A stretch of DNA of 64,000 nucleotides, taken from NCBI GenBank assembly GCA_017463985.1, contig JAFUEH010000009.1, positions 62,001 to 126,000 of the forward strand, read 5' to 3'. The stretch's first letter is position 1, and each line of letters opens with the position of its first letter. The DNA comes from Eubacterium sp. Its GTDB lineage: Bacteria; Bacillota; Clostridia; Oscillospirales; Acutalibacteraceae. The translations under genes and the position numbers were made by a program. Below the pieces are notes generated by a model, which did not search any database, was not told the DNA's origin, and saw only the letters and a program-made list of their open reading frames with translations. Below, in pieces: positions 23,768 through 35,425 of this stretch.

Positions 23768-26700
23768 TTATGCATTTTGTAAAATTTTTAACGTGTTGCG
23801 CACGGTTTCCACCGCGTCCTCCTGCAGCATTTTAACGGAAATGCAGGGCTTTTTGCCGGCGGAGACGCTCGCTCTGCCGCGCATGGTCTGCTGCAGCGCC
23901 ATCAGGTATTCCACCTTCATATCGTTGACGTAAAAATGAACGGCAGACGCATTGCTCTTGATCTCATAAATGCCGAGCGCCAGCGCGGTGTTGCGCAGCA
24001 GGGCAATCTCTACCAGCCCGTACACGGGTGCCGGCGGAATACCGAAGCGGTCTGTCAGCTCGTCGTAGACATCGTTCGCGTCAGCGTCGCTGCGGATATT
24101 CGCGATCGCCTTATACATAGCAAGGCGGGTGGCGGTAGAGGTGATATAGTCCTCGGGGATCGAAGCGTTGACCGGCAGATCGATCAGGCACTCCGGCTCG
24201 GCAGCGTCGATCGGTTTTTCGCCCTTCTCCTCCGCCACGGCTTCACCGAGCAGCTTCAGGTACATATCATAACCGACAGCCTCCAGATGGCCGTGCTGAC
24301 GGTTCCCGAGCAGGGAGCCTGCGCCGCGGATCTCTAAATCGCGCATCGCAATTTTGAAGCCGGAGCCGAACTCGGTATATTCGCGGATCGCCTCGAGGCG
24401 CTTGGTGGCGATTTCTGACAGGGACTTACCGCGCGTAAAGGTAAAATAGGCATAGCCTCTGCGCGACGACCTGCCGACGCGGCCGCGGATCTGGTGCAGC
24501 TGCGCCAAGCCCATCCGGTCAGCATTTTCAATGATCAGCGTATTGACGTTCGGCACGTCCACACCGGTTTCAATAATCGTTGTGCAGACTAAAATATCAA
24601 TTTCTCCCTGCGTGAGCTGCAGCCACACATCACCGAGCTGTTCCTCGGTCATACGCCCGTGCGCCACGCCGATACGCGCGTCCGGCAGCGCCTTTTTGAT
24701 CATCACGGCAGCGTGGTCGATAGTGTCGATATTATTATGTAGGAAGTAGCATTGTCCGCCGCGCGCCAGCTCACGTTCCATCGCTTCGGTCAGCACGCCG
24801 AAGTCGTATTCCATCACATACGTCTGCACCGGCGTTCTGTCGCCCGGCGCTTCCTCCAGCAGCGACATATCGCGGATACCGCTCATCGCCATATTCAGCG
24901 TCCGCGGAATCGGGGTGGCGGAAAGAGTAAGCACGTCGACCCGTGGGAATTTTTCTTTGATTTTTTCCTTTTGCGCAACACCGAAGCGCTGTTCCTCATC
25001 CACGATCAGCAGGCCAAGATCCTTGAACTGAATATCGCGGCTGATGATACGGTGCGTACCGATCAGCAGATCTACTCTGCCCTGCGCCAGGTCATGCAGC
25101 ACCTGCTTTTGCTTCGTGGGCGAAACAAAGCGCGACAGCATCTCAATACGGATCGGGTACGCCTCCATCCGCTTTTTCGCCGTGGCAAAGTGCTGCATCG
25201 CCAGCACGGTCGTCGGCACCAGAATGGCGCACTGCTTGCTGTCCCCGATACACTTGAACGCAGCGCGCAGCGCCACCTCGGTTTTGCCGAAGCCGACGTC
25301 GCCGCACAGCAGCCGGTCCATGGGCGACGGTTTTTCCATGTCGCCCTTGATTTCGTCGATACAGCGGAGCTGATCCTCTGTTTCCTCATATTCAAAGCGC
25401 AGCTCAAAATCGCGCTGCAGGTCGGTATCGTCTGAAAATGGGTAACCCTTGGTGGCCAGCCGCTTGGCATACAGCGCAATCAGCTCCTTGGCCATATCCT
25501 GTACGCTGGCCTTGACGCGGCTCTTGGTCTTTGCCCAGTCGCCGGAGCCGAGCCGGTTCACCTTCACGCGGCTGTCCTCCTGCGGACCGATATATTTTGA
25601 TACTAAGTCGAGCTGCGTTACCGGTACATACAGCGTATCGCCCTTGGCGTAACCGATTTTAATATAGTCCTTGCGCACGCCCTGCATATCGAGGTTATGA
25701 ATCCCTTCAAACACCCCGATTCCGTGCACGTTATGCACAATATAATCCCCGACGGCCAGCTCATCGAGCGACGACAGCGCGTCCTTTGAGGAAAAACGCT
25801 TGTGCTTTTTCTTGCTTTGACCGCCCCTGCCTTGGGTGATCAGCGCCAGCTTAATATCCGGCATACGGAAGCCGGAAACGGCGTTCCCCGTAATCACGCT
25901 GACCGCGCCGCTGCGGTATTCGGCAGGCCGTTTTTCAAAAAACAGCGCGTCAACGCCTTCATCCTTCAGGTCGTTCGCCAGCGCCTTGCCGGCACGTGCC
26001 GTACCGGTCATCAGCACCACGCTGTAATTTGTTTTCAGCAGGGGAAACAGCTCCTCCTTGAGCTGTGACAGCGTGCCGGAAAACGGGTTTGTCTCGTAGG
26101 CGGTAAAGCCTTCGAGCGCGCGCACCGGCGTATCAAAGCTGCCGCGCGGCAGTGAGTCAAGGTACACGGCCGCATACCGCTCATATTCTGCGCACAGCTC
26201 CTCAAAATGCAGCTGAAATTTATCAATACCCTGGCACAGAATCCCGTCGCCCAGCAGCCACTTCAGCTCCTCGTTCATCAGCTTTTCCTGCTGACGGCAC
26301 TTATCCTTTACCTGCGCTGTTTCGCACACAAACAGCAATCCGTCCACATAATCAAACAGGCCGCGCGAGGTATAGGCAAGCGGCAGGTATTTGTCGCTGC
26401 AGCGCAGCGCGAGCCCCTGCTTGAGCCGATCGCTGTCACGGTAAAGCTTTTCGCGTGCCTTCGTCGCCTTGCCCTGCAAGCCGGCGGCAAGCGCGTCAAT
26501 CTTTTTTGCCTGCTCCGCCTTAGAATTAAACAGCACCTCTGTGGAGGGAATAATATCCACGCTGTCCACCATCTCGGTACGGCGCTGGGTAGCAATGTCA
26601 AATCGGGCGATGGAATCCACCGTATCGCCCCACAGCTCCAGTCTCACCGGTGCGTCAGCACCGGGCGGATAAATATCCATCAGCCCGCCGCGCACGGCAA

Positions 26701-27214
26701 ACTGCGCCGTGCCGTCCACCTCGTCAAAGCGGGTATAGCCGGCCTTCACCAATCGCTCGGCTACCTCCTCCAGCACAATATCGTCGCCGGTATGCAGCGT
26801 AAAGCTTCTGTCACGCAGCGCTTGCGGCGGCATGGTCAACTGTACCGCCGCGCCGGCAGAGGCCACGACCGCCGTATAGCTGCCGCGCACGATGTTGGCC
26901 AGCACGCCAAGCCGCAGCTGCTCATATTCACGGCTGATACCCTCTACCTCTAAGAAGGTAAATTCACGCTTGGGATACAGAAAAACGCCCTGCTGCAGGG
27001 CCGACAGATTTTCAAACATTCTGACTGCCGACGCCTCGTCGGGCATGATCACAAACGCCGTTTTATGCAGTTTTTCACAGAGCGCGTGAATTACCGCCGC
27101 CTTGCTCACACCGGCAAGACCCGTTGCGCCGACCGGCGCGTGCAGGCCTGCGACGCTACTGCTGAGACGTGCGAATTCACCGCTCCGCTCCATTAGCCTT
27201 GAAAAGCCGCTCAT
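23768..27214 (-). CDS. mfd: Transcription-repair coupling factor
   Basis: 1148 aa, the usual length. It removes RNA polymerase stalled at DNA lesions and recruits UvrA. In order: UvrB-like N-terminal module (about 1-350), RNA-polymerase-interaction domain of the CarD type (ELAVGDYIVHNVHGIGVFEG, about 490), helicase domains with Walker A GDVGFGKTEVA and DEEQRFG, motif VI region HQIRGRVGRSSRRGYAYF, and the C-terminal TRCF domain. GGAAGG precedes the ATG. It lies 21 bp after pth and is the last gene of the operon that begins with the CNNM/CBS transporter. Confidence 0.97.
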   Translation of the reverse strand: MSGFSRLMERSGEFARLSSSVAGLHAPVGATGLAGVSKAAVIHALCEKLHKTAFVIMPDEASAVRMFENLSALQQGVFLYPKREFTFLEVEGISREYEQLRLGVLANIVRGSYTAVVASAGAAVQLTMPPQALRDRSFTLHTGDDIVLEEVAERLVKAGYTRFDEVDGTAQFAVRGGLMDIYPPGADAPVRLELWGDTVDSIARFDIATQRRTEMVDSVDIIPSTEVLFNSKAEQAKKIDALAAGLQGKATKAREKLYRDSDRLKQGLALRCSDKYLPLAYTSRGLFDYVDGLLFVCETAQVKDKCRQQEKLMNEELKWLLGDGILCQGIDKFQLHFEELCAEYERYAAVYLDSLPRGSFDTPVRALEGFTAYETNPFSGTLSQLKEELFPLLKTNYSVVLMTGTARAGKALANDLKDEGVDALFFEKRPAEYRSGAVSVITGNAVSGFRMPDIKLALITQGRGGQSKKKHKRFSSKDALSSLDELAVGDYIVHNVHGIGVFEGIHNLDMQGVRKDYIKIGYAKGDTLYVPVTQLDLVSKYIGPQEDSRVKVNRLGSGDWAKTKSRVKASVQDMAKELIALYAKRLATKGYPFSDDTDLQRDFELRFEYEETEDQLRCIDEIKGDMEKPSPMDRLLCGDVGFGKTEVALRAAFKCIGDSKQCAILVPTTVLAMQHFATAKKRMEAYPIRIEMLSRFVSPTKQKQVLHDLAQGRVDLLIGTHRIISRDIQFKDLGLLIVDEEQRFGVAQKEKIKEKFPRVDVLTLSATPIPRTLNMAMSGIRDMSLLEEAPGDRTPVQTYVMEYDFGVLTEAMERELARGGQCYFLHNNIDTIDHAAVMIKKALPDARIGVAHGRMTEEQLGDVWLQLTQGEIDILVCTTIIETGVDVPNVNTLIIENADRMGLAQLHQIRGRVGRSSRRGYAYFTFTRGKSLSEIATKRLEAIREYTEFGSGFKIAMRDLEIRGAGSLLGNRQHGHLEAVGYDMYLKLLGEAVAEEKGEKPIDAAEPECLIDLPVNASIPEDYITSTATRLAMYKAIANIRSDADANDVYDELTDRFGIPPAPVYGLVEIALLRNTALALGIYEIKSNASAVHFYVNDMKVEYLMALQQTMRGRASVSAGKKPCISVKMLQEDAVETVRNTLKILQNA

Positions 27215-27235
27215 TACACTTTTCCTTCCGATTTG

Positions 27236-27829
27236 TTAAGAATTATAAAGGTTCATCGCCTTTTCCGTCTCGCCCTGCACCAACAGCTTCACCGCCTCAG
27301 CGGCGTTGGAAAGCGCCGGCGCCAGCGCCTTCTTTTCCTCCGCCGAAAAGCTACTGAGCACCCAGTCCTTCAGGTCATAATCGGGATGCGGCTTTTTGCC
27401 TACGCCGATCTTTACGCGCGGAAACGCCTCGCTGCCGAGGCAGGAAATAATGCTTTTAATACCGTTATGGCCGCCGGCACTGCCCTTGCGGCGGATTCTT
27501 GTCTTGCCGACATCGAGCGAAATATCATCGAAGAGGATAATGATCTTATCCTCGGGAATACCGTAATAATCGGCCGCCTCCAAAATGGCCTCACCGGACA
27601 GGTTCATCATCGTCTGCGGCTTCATCAGCAAGCAACGCTTACCGGCGATCATCCCGTCGGCGGTCAAGGCGTGGAACCGCAGCCTTTTCAACTCGATCCC
27701 CTCGTCCTTTAACAAACAGTCCAGCGCCATAAAGCCCACGTTGTGGCGCGTATCGGTATACCGGCTGCCCGGGTTGCCGAGACCGGCAACGATATATTCT
27801 ATTTTCCCTTTGCGCATAAAATTAAACAT
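27236..27829 (-). CDS. pth: Peptidyl-tRNA hydrolase
   Basis: 197 aa. It recycles peptidyl-tRNAs released from ribosomes. Active-site residues are present: GLGNPG (Asn), DTRHNVGF (catalytic His), MNLSG, FDDISLDVGK, and KGSAGGHNGIKSI. GGAGGAGG lies 6 nt before the ATG, and the start overlaps the upstream stop by 8 bp. The pth-mfd order is common in Firmicutes. Confidence 0.97.
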   Translation of the reverse strand: MFNFMRKGKIEYIVAGLGNPGSRYTDTRHNVGFMALDCLLKDEGIELKRLRFHALTADGMIAGKRCLLMKPQTMMNLSGEAILEAADYYGIPEDKIIILFDDISLDVGKTRIRRKGSAGGHNGIKSIISCLGSEAFPRVKIGVGKKPHPDYDLKDWVLSSFSAEEKKALAPALSNAAEAVKLLVQGETEKAMNLYNS

Positions 27830-29081
27830 CTTGCTCCTCCTCCGGTGCTACGGTGATTTTGATCTTATCGGCGCGCTTGCCGTCAACGGACATGACCTCT
27901 ACCGTTAACTTGCCGTAGACAAAGCGGTCACCGACGGCAGGAATCTTATCGGTATGCTCCATGATCCAGCCGTTGACCGTGGTCACGTCGGTATCCTCCT
28001 CCGCCAAATCAAAGAACGCAAAAAAGCGGTCGAGCGAAGCCAGTGCGTCCACGGTATAGGTGTTTTCGCCGGTTTCTTCAATATCCAGCTGCACCTCGTC
28101 ATGCTCGTCCCAGATCTCACCGACAAGCTCCTCTAAGATATCCTCCAGCGTGATAATACCCTCGGTACCGCCGAATTCATCCACGACCACCGCCAGGTGC
28201 GTCTTGTTCTTTTGCAGAATACGCATACATTTTGATATTTTGGTGTCCGGACTGATCGTAGGTACCGGCTTGAGCACCGTGCGCAGCGATTTTAAGCCGC
28301 GCTCCCTGGCCACCTCAAAATCACGGTGATGGATGACGCCGACGATATGGTCGATGTCCCCGATATACACCGGCAGACGGCTGTGATTGCTTTCGCGGAA
28401 CACCTTTTCGATCTCGGACAGCTTTTCGTATTTTTCCACGGCGTCCACCTCAACGCGCGGCGTCAGAATATCGCTGACATACAGATCGTCAAACTCAATA
28501 GAGGAGCGGATCAGCTCGCTTTCATTTTCATCAATTTCGCCGCCGGTGTGCGCCTCGTCAACATACGTTTTGAGTTCTTCCTCGGTCACGGTATTCATCG
28601 CGTCCAGCCGGAACACCTTTGCCAGCAGCAGCCGCCAGCCGCGGAACAGCATATTCACGGGATAAAACAATATCACAAAAAATCGGACCGCCGGCGTGAT
28701 GAGCAGCGCATAGCTCTCTGCCTTTTCCTTGGCGATCGTTTTGGGCGTTACCTCACCGAAAATCAGCACGATCACGGTCATCACTGCCGTGGACACCGTG
28801 GCGCCGAGGTCGCTGTTATCGCCCAGCAGGCCGGTAAAAAACAGCGTTGCCAGCGAGGTAGAGCCGATATTCACCAGGTTATTGCCGATCAAAATCGTGG
28901 ACAGCACGATGTCGTAGTTATCCGCCAGCGACAGCGTTTTGTTGATTTTCTTCTCGTTTTTGCTTTCGGACATCGCCTTCAGCTTCACCTTATTCAACGA
29001 GGAAAAGGCCGTTTCCGCCGACGAAAAGAACGCCGAAAACAGCACCAGTATGATCATCGTTATCAGTATCGGGGTATTCAT
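27822..29081 (-). CDS. CNNM/CBS-pair transporter (hemolysin C/CorC family)
   Basis: 419 aa. An N-terminal CNNM (DUF21) membrane domain (about 1-185) is followed by a CBS pair (about 200-320; DILTPRVEVDAVEKYEKLSE, VVDEFGGTEGIITLEDILEE) and a CorC_HlyC domain (about 335-415). Family members export magnesium or protect against cobalt; the older name hemolysin is misleading. AAGGAG lies 6 nt before the ATG. First gene of the operon with pth and mfd. Confidence 0.93.
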   Translation of the reverse strand: MNTPILITMIILVLFSAFFSSAETAFSSLNKVKLKAMSESKNEKKINKTLSLADNYDIVLSTILIGNNLVNIGSTSLATLFFTGLLGDNSDLGATVSTAVMTVIVLIFGEVTPKTIAKEKAESYALLITPAVRFFVILFYPVNMLFRGWRLLLAKVFRLDAMNTVTEEELKTYVDEAHTGGEIDENESELIRSSIEFDDLYVSDILTPRVEVDAVEKYEKLSEIEKVFRESNHSRLPVYIGDIDHIVGVIHHRDFEVARERGLKSLRTVLKPVPTISPDTKISKCMRILQKNKTHLAVVVDEFGGTEGIITLEDILEELVGEIWDEHDEVQLDIEETGENTYTVDALASLDRFFAFFDLAEEDTDVTTVNGWIMEHTDKIPAVGDRFVYGKLTVEVMSVDGKRADKIKITVAPEEEQDV

Positions 29082-29108
29082 AACCGCTCCTTATATAAAC
29101 GCCTTAAA

Positions 29109-29130
29109 GGGCATTCCAGCAGGAATGCCC
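29109..29130 (-). terminator. Hairpin after the radical SAM gene
   Basis: GGGCATTCC / GGAATGCCC, 9-bp perfect stem with a 4-nt loop; short T-tract on the minus strand. Confidence 0.6.
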
Positions 29131-29147
29131 CCTTAGCGATCGTTATA

Positions 29148-30575
29148 TTACGCTTCTGTTTTTTCAAATTCAGAGAACTCTCTTTCCTCGTCAGGCTTCT
29201 CAAAGTTATACATATTTTCGTCCTTGACGTGCTTTTCGATATACTCGTCACGGTCGAACAGCTCGTCAGCCTTGACCTTCCATGCCTTCGCGGCGGCCAC
29301 CGTCTTGTCAAACAGGGCGTTAGCGCTTTCCGGATGCTCCATCTCGGTGGAATAAGCGCCGGTTTCCGCCACCATTTTGGAGATCGCGCCCGGGTTATCC
29401 AGCACCGGACACGGCCGCAGCATATTGTTGGAGAAGGGCTGATTGCGCTTATAGGCCATGAACAGCGGGCTTTGCAGCGCCTCCAGCACCGATTTTTCTT
29501 TAATATTCACGTTAGAATAGTGAACGAACGCACACGGCTCACAGTCGCCGTTGGCATTGATGTGGAAATAGTGACGGCCGCCGGCAATACAGCCCTGAAC
29601 ATATTCGCCGTCATTCCAGAAATCCAATGCAAAAATAGCCTTCGTCTTGCGCCATTCGTGCATCTTTTTATACATCAGCGCACGCTGCTCCGGCGATACC
29701 ATCAGCTCTGTCACCGCACCGTTGCCGGTTGGCATATAGGTAAAATACCACGCAAACATCACGCCCTGATCGATCAACCAGTCCGTGTATTCGTCAGAAG
29801 CCAGCAGCTCGGTATTCTTGCTGGTATAGCAAAGCGAAGCACCAAACGGAATACCGCGGTCCTTTAAGCGCTTCATCGCGGCGGTGCAGCGCTTAAACGT
29901 ACCGTCGCCGCGGCGGAAGTCGTTCTCCTCCTCATAGCCCTCGATCGAAAAGGCCGGGAAGAAGTTGCCCACCTCACCGATCTCGTCAGCAAACGAATCG
30001 TCGATCAGCGTACCGTTCGTAAAGCTCATAAATACGCAATCCGGATTTTCACGGCACAGCCGCATCAGGTCAGCCCGACGCATCGTCGGCTCGCCGCCGG
30101 TATACAGGAACATATAGGTGCCCAGCTCCTTCGCCTGGCGGATGATCCGTGCCAGGTCGTCGTAAGAAAGCGAGCTTTCATGGCCGTATTCCGCCGCCCA
30201 GCAGCCCTTACACTTGAGGTTGCAGGCCGCCGTCGGATCCATCAAAATCGCCCACGGCACGTTGCAGCCGTATTTTTCGATCGCTGCCATACGAACGGAA
30301 TAGCTGTTGATCGCTACGTTCATCGCCGCCGGAATAAACTTATTGAGTACATTTTCATTCGTATCGCAGATCAGGCGCTTTGCGAACAGATACCAGTTAT
30401 TATTCGGATCGTCCAGCGCTTGATGCAAGCCGGCATACGAGCTGCGGTTCACCTTTTTCACGTCAGCCATTTCTATCAGGCTGAGGATCTTCGGTGCGTT
30501 TTTGTCAAAATCCTTGCGCGCATACTTCACCGCGTTTTTAACGGCAAAGGATACAGCAGACTCTTTGATAGACAT
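29148..30575 (-). CDS. Radical SAM enzyme
   Basis: 475 aa. The SAM [4Fe-4S] motif CNLKCKGC lies near residues 117-124, followed by YTGGEPTMR. The second half contains HINANGDCEPCAFVHYSNVN and a further RPCPVLDNPG, a SPASM-like set of Cys for auxiliary clusters. The N-terminal 100 residues (VKNAVKYARKDFDKNAPK) are helical and unrecognised. The reaction is unknown; SPASM-like members often modify peptides or act as sulfatase maturases, but no substrate gene is next to it. It appears monocistronic, with its own promoter and hairpin. GAGGG precedes the ATG. Confidence 0.88.
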   Translation of the reverse strand: MSIKESAVSFAVKNAVKYARKDFDKNAPKILSLIEMADVKKVNRSSYAGLHQALDDPNNNWYLFAKRLICDTNENVLNKFIPAAMNVAINSYSVRMAAIEKYGCNVPWAILMDPTAACNLKCKGCWAAEYGHESSLSYDDLARIIRQAKELGTYMFLYTGGEPTMRRADLMRLCRENPDCVFMSFTNGTLIDDSFADEIGEVGNFFPAFSIEGYEEENDFRRGDGTFKRCTAAMKRLKDRGIPFGASLCYTSKNTELLASDEYTDWLIDQGVMFAWYFTYMPTGNGAVTELMVSPEQRALMYKKMHEWRKTKAIFALDFWNDGEYVQGCIAGGRHYFHINANGDCEPCAFVHYSNVNIKEKSVLEALQSPLFMAYKRNQPFSNNMLRPCPVLDNPGAISKMVAETGAYSTEMEHPESANALFDKTVAAAKAWKVKADELFDRDEYIEKHVKDENMYNFEKPDEEREFSEFEKTEA

Positions 30576-30651
30576 AATATTTCCCTCTCAAATCAACCAT
30601 CAAATATTGATATTTTCCTAATCCCTTAAAATATATAAAATATCAATAAGA

Positions 30652-30680
30652 AATATAATACTTGTACCCGTAAAAGTCAA
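30652..30680 (-). promoter_or_regulatory. Promoter of the radical SAM gene
   Basis: On the minus strand, TTGACT (30675-30680), 17-bp spacer, TATATT (30652-30657). The 5' leader is about 70 nt and AT-rich. Confidence 0.6.
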
Positions 30681-30693
30681 GTAAAATTTTCAA

Positions 30694-30720
30694 CCTGCGG
30701 AAAGCGAGGCTCTCCGCAGG
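30694..30720 (-). terminator. lacZ terminator
   Basis: CCTGCGGA / TCCGCAGG stem with an inner AGC/GCT pair, followed on the minus strand by TTGAAAATTTT. Confidence 0.75.
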
Positions 30721-30727
30721 ATAAAAA

Positions 30728-33841
<3,114 letters not shown>

Positions 33842-33847
33842 TTACTT

Positions 33848-33870
33848 CCGTATTCCGAGAACGGATACGG
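33848..33870 (-). terminator. Hairpin after the sugar transferase gene
   Basis: CCGTAT-T-CCG / CGG-ATACGG with an AGAA loop, directly after the stop codon. No T-tract, so it may stabilise the transcript end and not terminate. Confidence 0.4.
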
Positions 33871-34488
33871 CTATCTCCGGTGGAAGGTTCCCTCGTGGAA
33901 GCCCTCCTTGGTGATCACGGTTTTTACGGAAAGGAACAATATTTTGATATCCAGCCAAAAGCTCCAGTTGTCGCAGTATTCCTTATCCAGCTTCATTTTG
34001 CGCATCAACGAAACGCTGTCGCGCCCGTTGATCTGCGCCCAGCCGGTCAGCCCGGGGCGAAAGCGGTAAACGCCGTATTCCAGCCGCAGCCGGTGCGCGC
34101 GCATCTCGCTGGTAATCAGCGGTCGCGGACCGACAAAGCTCATATCGCCCTTCAGAATATTCCACAGTTGCGGCAGCTCGTCCAAGCTGGTCTTACGCAG
34201 GAATTTGCCCGGCGCGGTGATATACTGCTCCGGATTTTGCAGCTCCGCCGTCGCACAGTTCGGCGCATTGTTTTTCATCGTCTGGAACTTATAGATCCTG
34301 AACGGCTTCCCGCGGCGGCCGCGGCGCTCGTGCGAAAAGAACACGCGGCTGTTCGGCGTCACGAGCAGCACCAGACAGATCGCCAAAAACAGCGGCGACA
34401 GCAGTATCAGCCCCAGCAGGGAAAACACAATGTCAAACAGTCGCTTCCACTTAGTGGCGCCGAAATACTTTTTTAGAAATCGTTTCAT
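33871..34488 (-). CDS. Undecaprenyl-phosphate sugar phosphotransferase
   Basis: 205 aa, the short form of the bacterial sugar transferase family (EpsL/WbaP C-terminal domain). It would move a sugar-1-phosphate onto undecaprenyl phosphate to start a surface glycan. Motifs: [20 protein letters not shown] (membrane hairpin), [38 protein letters not shown], and [13 protein letters not shown]. The ATG at 34488 is preferred over the TTG at 34494. No other glycan gene is nearby, which is unusual, as these enzymes normally head a capsule or EPS cluster. Confidence 0.93.
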   Translation of the reverse strand: MKRFLKKYFGATKWKRLFDIVFSLLGLILLSPLFLAICLVLLVTPNSRVFFSHERRGRRGKPFRIYKFQTMKNNAPNCATAELQNPEQYITAPGKFLRKTSLDELPQLWNILKGDMSFVGPRPLITSEMRAHRLRLEYGVYRFRPGLTGWAQINGRDSVSLMRKMKLDKEYCDNWSFWLDIKILFLSVKTVITKEGFHEGTFHRR

Positions 34489-34554
34489 ATTCAACCCTAT
34501 TTATCACAAAGATTTTAAACAAGATATTCAACATAAAGTGGTTCAGTCTACCGC

Positions 34555-34583
34555 ATTATACCATATACTGCAACAAAAAGCAA
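34555..34583 (-). promoter_or_regulatory. Promoter of the sugar transferase gene
   Basis: On the minus strand, TTGCTT (34578-34583), 17-bp spacer, TATAAT (34555-34560) with extended TGG. Confidence 0.6.
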
Positions 34584-34609
34584 TTTTTTTATTAAATTTC
34601 ATATAAAGG

Positions 34610-34638
34610 TTGAAAATTTTGGCAAATATCTATATAAT
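34610..34638 (+). promoter_or_regulatory. Promoter of the lipoprotein gene
   Basis: TTGAAA (34610-34615), 17-bp spacer, TATAAT (34633-34638). Confidence 0.75.
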
Positions 34639-34687
34639 TAAAGGGATCATGCGAAGGTTTTGCCTTTGCTTATGAAAGGAACCGAAC

Positions 34688-35329
34688 ATGCACAATTATT
34701 TAAAAAGAGGAATCAGCCTTTTTCTGTGTTTGGCCATGGTGTTTGCGCTGTCCGCCTGCTCGGGGAGCACACTGACGGAAGCCAATATCACCAAAACCGT
34801 GGAGCTGGTGGAAAAAGCCCTGCGGGATTTTGACAAGGAAACGCTGCAAAAATATGTCAACAGCAAAACGCTGGACTATATTATCAAGTTTGCCGGCTCG
34901 AAGGAGCAATTTGACACGATCGGCAAGCTGCTGTTTGAAAAGCTGGAGCTGAACGTCAAGTCGGTTGACCTTGACAACAGCACGGTAACGCTCGAGGTGC
35001 TGAACCTTGATATGCACCTTGTAGGCGAACGCTACGCCAAGGTGATTCAGGTACGCAGCCACGGCAAGGCAACGGAAATGCTGTCGCTGCTGTCGGACGA
35101 CGATTTCTTAGATCTTTCCGTGCGGTCGCTCACCGCGCAGATCAGTCAGGCCACGGTGCCAGACAATCCCACGGAGGTCACGGTAAGGGTACAGACAAGC
35201 GGTAAAAATCTGGTGCTGGTGCTGGACGAGGCGGCAGAGGACGCCGTGTCCGGCGGCGTACTGACCGCCGTCACGAACGTCTTTTCTCCCACCGATGACA
35301 GCGAGGAGGAAACGACAGCCGCTAACTAA
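34688..35329 (+). CDS. Lipoprotein of unknown function
   Basis: 213 aa. A type II signal peptide ends in the lipobox LSAC, so the protein is lipid-anchored on the outer face of the membrane. The mature part is about 190 residues, mixed alpha/beta, with a helical start (TEANITKTVELVEKALRDF). It ends in an acidic Thr-rich tail (DDSEEETTAAN). No family recognised. AAAGGA lies about 8 nt before the ATG. It has its own promoter and stands alone before secA. Confidence 0.82.
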   Translation: MHNYLKRGISLFLCLAMVFALSACSGSTLTEANITKTVELVEKALRDFDKETLQKYVNSKTLDYIIKFAGSKEQFDTIGKLLFEKLELNVKSVDLDNSTVTLEVLNLDMHLVGERYAKVIQVRSHGKATEMLSLLSDDDFLDLSVRSLTAQISQATVPDNPTEVTVRVQTSGKNLVLVLDEAAEDAVSGGVLTAVTNVFSPTDDSEEETTAAN

Positions 35330-35362
35330 TCATTAAGAATTATTTTATATTATTAGAACAAA

Positions 35363-35391
35363 TTGACAAATTATTTTATCTATGATAGAAT
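35363..35391 (+). promoter_or_regulatory. secA promoter
   Basis: TTGACA (35363-35368), 17-bp spacer, TAGAAT (35386-35391) with extended TGA. Confidence 0.75.
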
Positions 35392-35425
35392 ATCAAAGTT
35401 AAATTTACCAATGAGGTGGAAATAA

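Noticed and set aside
28326..29867. Plus-strand frame of 513 codons opposite the CNNM/CBS and radical SAM genes
   Set aside because: It runs across two unrelated genes and the terminator between them; composition is His/Arg-rich as expected for an antisense frame.
34609..34625. TTGAAAATTTT shared with the end of the lacZ terminator as a possible repeat
   Set aside because: Only about 12 bases agree, in AT-rich sequence; it is part of a normal promoter here.
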